Part shown: in pieces, positions 5,045-8,599 of the stretch
Layout: every line of letters begins with the position of its first letter
Numbering within the stretch: the stretch's first letter is position 1
NCBI GenBank assembly: GCA_964439745.1
Contig: CAYTQK010000140.1
Coordinates: 1 to 8,599 of the forward strand
Direction: 5' to 3'
From: CAYTQK01 sp964439745
GTDB lineage: Bacteria; Desulfobacterota; Desulfobacteria; Desulfobacterales; Desulfosudaceae
DNA length: 8,599 bases
The notes under the pieces: generated by a model
What the model saw: the letters and a program-made list of their open reading frames with translations, nothing else
The model's database searches: none
Told to the model about the DNA's origin: nothing
Program-made: the position numbers and the translations under genes

Positions 5045-5932
5045 CTATATTTCATTTTCGTTCCGGATTTTCACGTACCCGCCCCGGATGGCCTTTTTCT
5101 GCTCATGGTTGCGCACTTCAAAGAAGAGATCGGTATGATCCGGATGGGCGGTTCTGCCCGTGCAGCAGACGTGAATAGCGCTGCCGGGCAGGACCATGCC
5201 GGAAAACCGGCCGGCGATCTCGGCAATCCGGTCCGGATTCCGGTCAGCTTCATTGTTGACCACTTCCCGGACGGCATAGGCCAGGGTGGCCGTGCCCTGC
5301 AGGATAATGCCCGGCAGGCCCACCATTTCGGCAAACTTCGGGGAGGTGTGAAGGGGAAATTCAATCTCGCTGCAGCCGTCGTAGACATAGGAAGCGGTGG
5401 GCGCAATGGGAATGTCCGTTGTCCACCGGACTTTTTCTCCGGTCTTGTTTTCCGGGACCCGGGGAAGGTCGCCGGCCTGGCCGCCCTGGCCGCAGCCTAC
5501 GCCCCGCAGCATGGCGCCGAGGTATTCGGTGAAGACCGGGGCGCCGTTTTCGTCTTGGGCTGCCAGGCGGATAATGGCATGGGTCCCCGCCCGATGGGGC
5601 AGCAGGGCCTCTAACGCCCCGGAAATGGTCAGCCGGTCCCCGGGCTTCAGCAGCCGATGAAGCACCAGGTGCTCTGTGTAATGGACCTGGGTCAGCAGAA
5701 TTTCCGGGGAAAATTCCGGGGAGTCGACAAACGCGTCCAGACGGCTGACAATGGGCCAGGTCACGGCCACCGGAAAGAGGGGATGGGACACCAGGCCCGC
5801 TTGGGCCCGGTCGTCAAAATATACGGGGTTGTTGTCCTGGATGGCGGCGGCATAATTGGTGGTCTGCCGCCAGGTGATTTCGGTTTGATAATTGTTCAGC
5901 CGCGTGCCCACCAGGCTGGGATCTAATTCCAC
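5045..5932 (-). CDS. Two-hotdog MaoC-like acyl-CoA dehydratase/hydratase family protein
   Basis: The 295-aa product contains two hotdog modules. The N-terminal one (about 1-145) includes YAAAIQDNNPVYFDD (27-41) and SHPLFPVAVTWP, like the MaoC N-terminal/FAS1-type dehydratase domain. The C-terminal one (about 170-295) includes YVYDGCSEIEFPLHTSPKFA from Y182 on, then MVGLPGIILQGTATLAYAVRE. Classical R-hydratases carry S-G-D-x-N-P-L-H there and a later HG. Here the corresponding block is S-E-I-E-F-P-L-H (188-195), keeping H195 but replacing the D and N, and HG is QG (Q212-G213). A dehydratase/hydratase acting on acyl-CoA is the family expectation; activity is uncertain. I chose GTG at 5932 because GGAG lies 8 nt upstream and VELDPSLVGT is a typical family N-terminus. 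An ATG at 6100 would add 56 proline/arginine-rich residues unlike the family. Confidence 0.82.
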   Translation of the reverse strand: MELDPSLVGTRLNNYQTEITWRQTTNYAAAIQDNNPVYFDDRAQAGLVSHPLFPVAVTWPIVSRLDAFVDSPEFSPEILLTQVHYTEHLVLHRLLKPGDRLTISGALEALLPHRAGTHAIIRLAAQDENGAPVFTEYLGAMLRGVGCGQGGQAGDLPRVPENKTGEKVRWTTDIPIAPTASYVYDGCSEIEFPLHTSPKFAEMVGLPGIILQGTATLAYAVREVVNNEADRNPDRIAEIAGRFSGMVLPGSAIHVCCTGRTAHPDHTDLFFEVRNHEQKKAIRGGYVKIRNENEI

Positions 5933-5982
5933 GATTCTGTCTCCAGTTTTTTGTGGTGCGAACAGGAGAGGCCCTGTCGTCT

Positions 5983-6005
5983 CCGGATCAAGGCGGGTGA
6001 TCCGG
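5983..6005. repeat. 8-bp inverted repeat upstream of the MaoC-like gene
   Basis: CCGGATCA (5983-5990) and TGATCCGG (5998-6005) are perfect complements around a 7-nt loop. The site lies 51 nt upstream of the GTG start at 5932 and downstream of the DUF6765-like remnant. It may be an operator or a weak mRNA hairpin. No clear promoter was found between 6089 and 5933. Confidence 0.4.
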
Positions 6006-6089
6006 CCTCCCTTGGCCCCAGGGAACGGGCCGCCGGCACCTTGCAGGCGGAGCCATGGCCTCGGGCCCAAAGGACACCTGAAATATTTT

Positions 6090-6574
6090 CTACGCGGCAA
6101 ACAGGCGGTAGGCCGGCAGCAGGTTGCTCAGCACGTGGGCGCGGTGCACCCGGGCGGCCTGGTAGAAGCGGTAGACCGGGAGCTTGTCCAGGTCCTGCGG
6201 AATCTTTTCCGGCTCCAGGTCGTCGATGCTGGCCGACCATTTGGGCCCCTTGTATTCGGGGATCCGCGTGCTGCCGCCGAACAGCCGGCTGGCCCGCATG
6301 GCCGCTTTCCAGACCCTGCTGCGGTCCTGCTTATCGCCTTCGTGTTCGATGATCTGCTTTACCGGCCCACGGATCTTCTGCCACGGCCTGTCCGCATTGC
6401 CCTGGCCGTGGCCGGGCACCTTGTCCAGGTAATCGGCAAACATCTTATACAGGGCCTTGCAGCCGGCCAGAAAGTCCTGGGGATTGTCCCGGATCACCTT
6501 TCGGCCGTCTCCGATCACATCCCGGTCGCCCGGGCCAGGGCAAAAACCCCGAAATAATGCATGTCCTTTTGCAT
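6090..6574 (-). pseudogene. DUF6765-like gene with large internal deletion and frameshift
   Basis: The start at 6574 has AGGAGGGG just upstream and encodes MQKDMHYFGVFALARATGM before a TGA (6517-6515). MQKDMHYFGVYALARAAG-type sequence is the N-terminus I associate with DUF6765-family proteins, usually about 350-400 aa. One frame over, from about 6518 to the TAG at 6092-6090, lie about 140 residues including VIRDNPQDFLAGCKALYKMF and, at the end, YRFYQAARVHRAHVLSNLLP. These match the family's C-terminal third as I recall it (RDNP..FLE.C..LH..F and a final HR..VL..LLP). The N-terminal 19 codons are thus joined to the C-terminal part with about 200 residues missing and the frame changed, near the GACCGGGATGTGATC junction. 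The gene is almost certainly inactive. The family name rests on memory; the broken structure is directly visible. Confidence 0.7.
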
Positions 6575-6681
6575 ATCCCCTCCTGGTTTATGCGTATTCG
6601 CATCGATTGGAAAGATTACTTCTGACCGATAACCAATTTCCGGATACGACTCACCCGGGCTCCGGGCATAACCGCCAAAAA

Positions 6682-7065
6682 CTATTCCCAGTTAATTTCG
6701 TATGTTGTTTTCGAAGCCCCTTCCCACTGTTTGGCCGCAATGACCACTTGGCCGTTTTTTGCACCGTTGGCCGCAATGACGCTCTCCAGCATGCCTTGTA
6801 ACTGATGACAGTAGGCGATTGAACCCTCATCGTCTGCATGGTAATCAAGGTGAATCTTGAAATGCCTGGCATCAATTTCCTCGTACTCTAATACCCCGAA
6901 ATTAAAGAGCGAACGATAGGTGATGACAAACTGCCTTAATCCCTTGGCAGGATCATTTTGTTTCGCTATCGATTGATAAGTTGTTTCTAAAAGATCTTTG
7001 GACATTGACTTGCCGTAGACATTGGCCTTTTCAAGCTTGCCCTGGGCCAGTAACTTAACCCGCAT
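6682..7065 (-). CDS. Hypothetical protein, weakly like V4R/DUF2378-type C-terminal domains
   Basis: This is a 127-aa soluble protein without signal or membrane segments. The second half, IAYCHQLQGMLESVIAANGA then QVVIAAKQWEGAS and a final TYEINW, has the layout of the last helix and strands of V4R or DUF2378 (TIGR02265)-like small-molecule-binding domains, where a YCH-x3-G helix precedes a strand ending in E-x-x-W. Those domains are longer, so this may be a short or N-terminally truncated relative. An in-frame TGA lies just 3 nt upstream of the ATG at 7065, and no good RBS precedes it. An internal ATG (MSKDLLETTYQ, residue 21) is an alternative start. Codon use is AT-richer than in neighbouring gatB. 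It lies 107 nt upstream of the DUF6765-like remnant in the same direction. Coding is likely; family and function are tentative. Confidence 0.55.
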   Translation of the reverse strand: MRVKLLAQGKLEKANVYGKSMSKDLLETTYQSIAKQNDPAKGLRQFVITYRSLFNFGVLEYEEIDARHFKIHLDYHADDEGSIAYCHQLQGMLESVIAANGAKNGQVVIAAKQWEGASKTTYEINWE

Positions 7066-7184
7066 ATTTCATGAATTTTTTCGACAATCGTTATTTAATT
7101 GATAAAGTTCAAATGGTTATCAGGTATTTTTAAGCTATTTTTAAAAGACAAAGTGTAACCGGCTGTTTATTGAATCTCAATCTA
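7066..7184. other. AT-rich spacer upstream of the 127-aa hypothetical gene
   Basis: This short AT-rich stretch contains many T/A runs, and several poor -10-like hexamers could be picked on the minus strand, but none has a convincing -35 at proper spacing. It probably contains the promoter of the hypothetical gene at 6682-7065. I see no gene in it. Confidence 0.35.
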
Positions 7185-7307
7185 TTATATATCAAAAAAA
7201 TTCACCCTTCGGGCCCAAATCGACTCATGAAATATCCGGGCTGACATTATGCCGATGGCACCGAAGCTACCTATTGTTCCTGGATCAAACGGTATACCTC
7301 TTGTCAT
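7185..7307 (-). CDS. Small 40-aa ORF behind a regulated promoter (possibly a truncated gene)
   Basis: On the minus strand an ATG at 7307 opens a 40-codon frame beginning MTRGIPFDPGTIGSFGAIGI and ending VNFFDI before tandem TAA-TAG stops (7187-7182). GGGGGGAGG lies 11 nt upstream, and a promoter and a perfect palindromic operator precede it, so initiation signals are much better than for a random frame. I recognise no family. It uses several AGA, ATA and GGT codons, unlike the GC-rich gatB next door. Either it is a genuine small protein, or it is the surviving N-terminus of a larger gene whose rest was lost, which would fit the two remnants nearby. Confidence 0.45.
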   Translation of the reverse strand: MTRGIPFDPGTIGSFGAIGIMSARIFHESIWARRVNFFDI

Positions 7308-7334
7308 GGCGATAATTTCCTCCCCCCGGAATTT

Positions 7335-7350
7335 AAACGAACATTCGTTT
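7335..7350. promoter_or_regulatory. Perfect 16-bp palindromic operator, TetR-family style
   Basis: AAACGAACATTCGTTT has two perfect 7-bp arms around a CA centre. The ACGAA-n2-TTCGT core is the style of operator bound by TetR/AcrR-family repressors, including fatty-acid regulators such as PsrA-type proteins. It starts 4 nt downstream of the -10-like box at 7360-7355 and covers the expected transcription start, the classic position for repression. No repressor gene is in the window. Confidence 0.6.
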
Positions 7351-7354
7351 CATT

Positions 7355-7383
7355 TTCGTATCGCATCCGGGCAGTGCTGTCAA
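7355..7383 (-). promoter_or_regulatory. Promoter with consensus -35 upstream of the mini-ORF
   Basis: A perfect TTGACA (7383-7378) is followed after 17 nt by TACGAA (7360-7355), a weak -10 match (3 of 6). A strong -35, a weak -10 and an operator directly downstream are typical of a controlled promoter. It would transcribe leftward into the 40-codon ORF. Confidence 0.5.
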
Positions 7384-7488
7384 CATTTCAGCCGTGGTGC
7401 GGCGGCTGCCTGATTCAGGAGGAGGGCAGAAAGCCGGGAAAAAAATGCCGGGCCGGGTGGGATGTGCAATAACCGGGACTGGCAGTGG

Positions 7489-8598
7489 TTATTCGGCTGC
7501 CAGCTTTGCGGTCAGCAGTTCCCTGGCGATTTTCGGGTTGGCCTGGCCGCCCGAGGCCTGCATGATTTGACCCATGAGAAAGCCCAGGGCCTTTTTCTGG
7601 CCGCGGCGGACCTTGGCCGCGGCCTCGGGCTGTTCGGCCAGGACCTTGTCGATGAGGGATTCCAGTTCGGCCGAGTCCGAAACCTGGGCAAAGCCCAGGT
7701 CGGCCACGATGGCGGCGGCAGAATCGTCGCGGTCGAACAGGTGGCCCAGCACCTGGCGGGCGGCCTTGGCGTTGATTTCGTCCCGGGACAGAATTTGCAG
7801 CAGACCGGCCAGCCGTTCCGGGGTGACCGGCGATTCTTCCAGGGCCTGCTCCCGCTCCCGCACGGCCGGGAGGAGCTGGGTGGTCAGCCAGTGCATGGCC
7901 GTGCGCGGGGCGATCCCTTCTGCTATGAGGTCCTCGAAGTAGCCGGCCACTGCGGGATCGGCGCTGAGAAAAGCCGCTTCTTCGCCGGTCAGGCCGTGCT
8001 GGTTGACAAAGCGCTCGGCCCGGGTGGCGGGCATCTCCGGCAGGCGGGCCCGCAGCGTCTCGATATACTCGGGTGTCAGTTCGATGACCGGCACGGCGGG
8101 ATCGGGCACGCAGGGCCCTTCAAACTTGGCGCGCATCATCACCGTGGCCTTCTTGTCCGGGTCCCACAGCCGGGTATGCAGCGCCACCGGCTGGCCCTCC
8201 CTGGCGGCGGCGCTTTGCCGTTCGATCTCAAAGGCGATGGCGTCGCCCACGTGGCGGACGGAGTTCATGTTCTTGACTTCCACCTTGGTGTTCATCTGGT
8301 CGCTGCCGCGGGGACGAATGGAGATGTTGGCGTCGGCCCGCATGGTGCCGTTTTCCATGCTGCACTCCGAGGAGCCCAGGTACCGCACCTGGGTGCGCAG
8401 GGCCTTGAGAAATTCCATGGCATCGTGGGGGGAGCGGAAATCCGGCTCGGTGACGATTTCCACCAGGGGCGCGCCGGCCCGGTTGAAGTCCACCAGGCTG
8501 ATGGGCCGGCGGCCCTCGGTTTCGTGCACCAGCCGGGCCACGTCTTCCTCCATGTGGATATGGTGGATGCGCAATCGCCGGGTCCGGCCGTTCTCATC
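7489..8598 (-). CDS. gatB: Aspartyl/glutamyl-tRNA(Asn/Gln) amidotransferase subunit B (5' end beyond right edge)
   Basis: GatB binds misacylated Glu-tRNA(Gln) or Asp-tRNA(Asn), phosphorylates the acid side chain and uses ammonia from GatA to make the cognate Gln- or Asn-tRNA in the cytoplasm. About 369 C-terminal residues are visible of a usual ~475. Diagnostic blocks include RLRIHHIHMEEDVARLVHE near the edge, DFNRAGAPLVEIVTEPD, SMENGTMRADANISIRPRGS, TKVEVKNMNS and the C-terminal GatB/YqeY-like domain ending GQKKALGFLMGQIMQASGG. Where most GatB proteins have HDYRYFPEPDLP, this one reads FEGPCVPDPAVP, a divergent segment. The reading frame is open to base 8598, so the TTG at 8574 is internal, not the start. 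The gene ends at a TAA (7491-7489), with no clear intrinsic terminator, only a T7 run on the minus strand without a good stem. gatA and gatC are not in view. Confidence 0.96.
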   Translation of the reverse strand, partial: DENGRTRRLRIHHIHMEEDVARLVHETEGRRPISLVDFNRAGAPLVEIVTEPDFRSPHDAMEFLKALRTQVRYLGSSECSMENGTMRADANISIRPRGSDQMNTKVEVKNMNSVRHVGDAIAFEIERQSAAAREGQPVALHTRLWDPDKKATVMMRAKFEGPCVPDPAVPVIELTPEYIETLRARLPEMPATRAERFVNQHGLTGEEAAFLSADPAVAGYFEDLIAEGIAPRTAMHWLTTQLLPAVREREQALEESPVTPERLAGLLQILSRDEINAKAARQVLGHLFDRDDSAAAIVADLGFAQVSDSAELESLIDKVLAEQPEAAAKVRRGQKKALGFLMGQIMQASGGQANPKIARELLTAKLAAE

Positions 8599-8599
8599 G

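Noticed and set aside
4922..5047. Stop-codon read-through (TAG, possible pyrrolysine) extending the MaoC-like protein by 41 codons
   Set aside because: The protein already ends at the usual family length and the extension matches nothing; an open run of 41 codons can occur by chance.
4726..5138. Plus-strand open frames in the gap before the MaoC-like gene
   Set aside because: They have no RBS or recognisable products, and the minus strand of part of this stretch encodes a hemerythrin fragment.
5933..6100. N-terminal extension of the MaoC-like protein to an ATG at 6100
   Set aside because: The 56 added residues are proline/arginine-rich and unlike the family, while the GTG at 5932 has a GGAG RBS at good spacing and a typical N-terminus.
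7389..7408. 6-bp hairpin CAGCCG/CGGCTG as a gatB terminator
   Set aside because: The stem is short, the loop is 8 nt, and no T-run follows on either strand.

Overview
The window is a mostly GC-rich bacterial chromosome segment. A lower-GC accessory stretch runs from about 2990 to 5040, and a lower-GC patch covers about 6580-7360. The gene types are a GatB amidotransferase subunit, an OmpR-type response regulator, a fatty-acyl-CoA-ligase-like enzyme, a two-hotdog MaoC-type protein and a DUF6765-like remnant. Together they fit a Desulfobacterota (former Deltaproteobacteria) genome, but this is inferred from gene style only.

Layout. (1) 1-1156: a response regulator runs off the left edge on the minus strand. 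It is divergent from a plus-strand six-helix DUF2238/YjdF-like membrane protein, and each gene has a recognisable sigma70-type promoter. A perfect 19-bp hairpin sits between the convergent ends of the membrane protein and the next gene. (2) 1160-2785: an AMP-forming acyl-CoA ligase on the minus strand, with a strong RBS and an extended -10 promoter. (3) 2994-3749: a HEPN/MNT pair on the minus strand, overlapping by 34 nt, with its own promoter. (4) 3777-4032: a non-coding stretch rich in inverted repeats. (5) 4033-4629: an unrecognised three-helix membrane protein. (6) 4700-4882: a degraded fragment of a hemerythrin domain gene. (7) 5045-5932: a two-hotdog MaoC-like protein, best started at a GTG. 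(8) 6090-6574: a DUF6765-like gene reduced to its first ~19 codons joined out of frame to its last ~140. (9) 6682-7065: a small hypothetical protein. (10) 7185-7383: a -35 box, a perfect TetR-type palindrome, an RBS and a 40-codon ORF on the minus strand, which may be a cut-off regulated gene. (11) 7489-8598: gatB, missing its 5' end at the right edge.

Almost everything is on the minus strand; only the YjdF-like gene is on the plus strand. The acyl-CoA ligase and the MaoC-like protein could both act on acyl-CoA substrates, but the accessory block separates them and nothing shows that they form one operon. The main theme of the middle is gene gain and decay: a HEPN/MNT module, an orphan membrane protein, two clear gene remnants and an orphan operator-promoter lie between housekeeping or metabolic genes. 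I found no RNA genes, CRISPR arrays, insertion sequences or recognisable novel multi-gene system. The best candidates for something undescribed are the HEPN/MNT pair that lacks the classical HEPN RNase motif, its membrane-protein neighbour, and the operator-controlled mini-ORF at 7185-7383.
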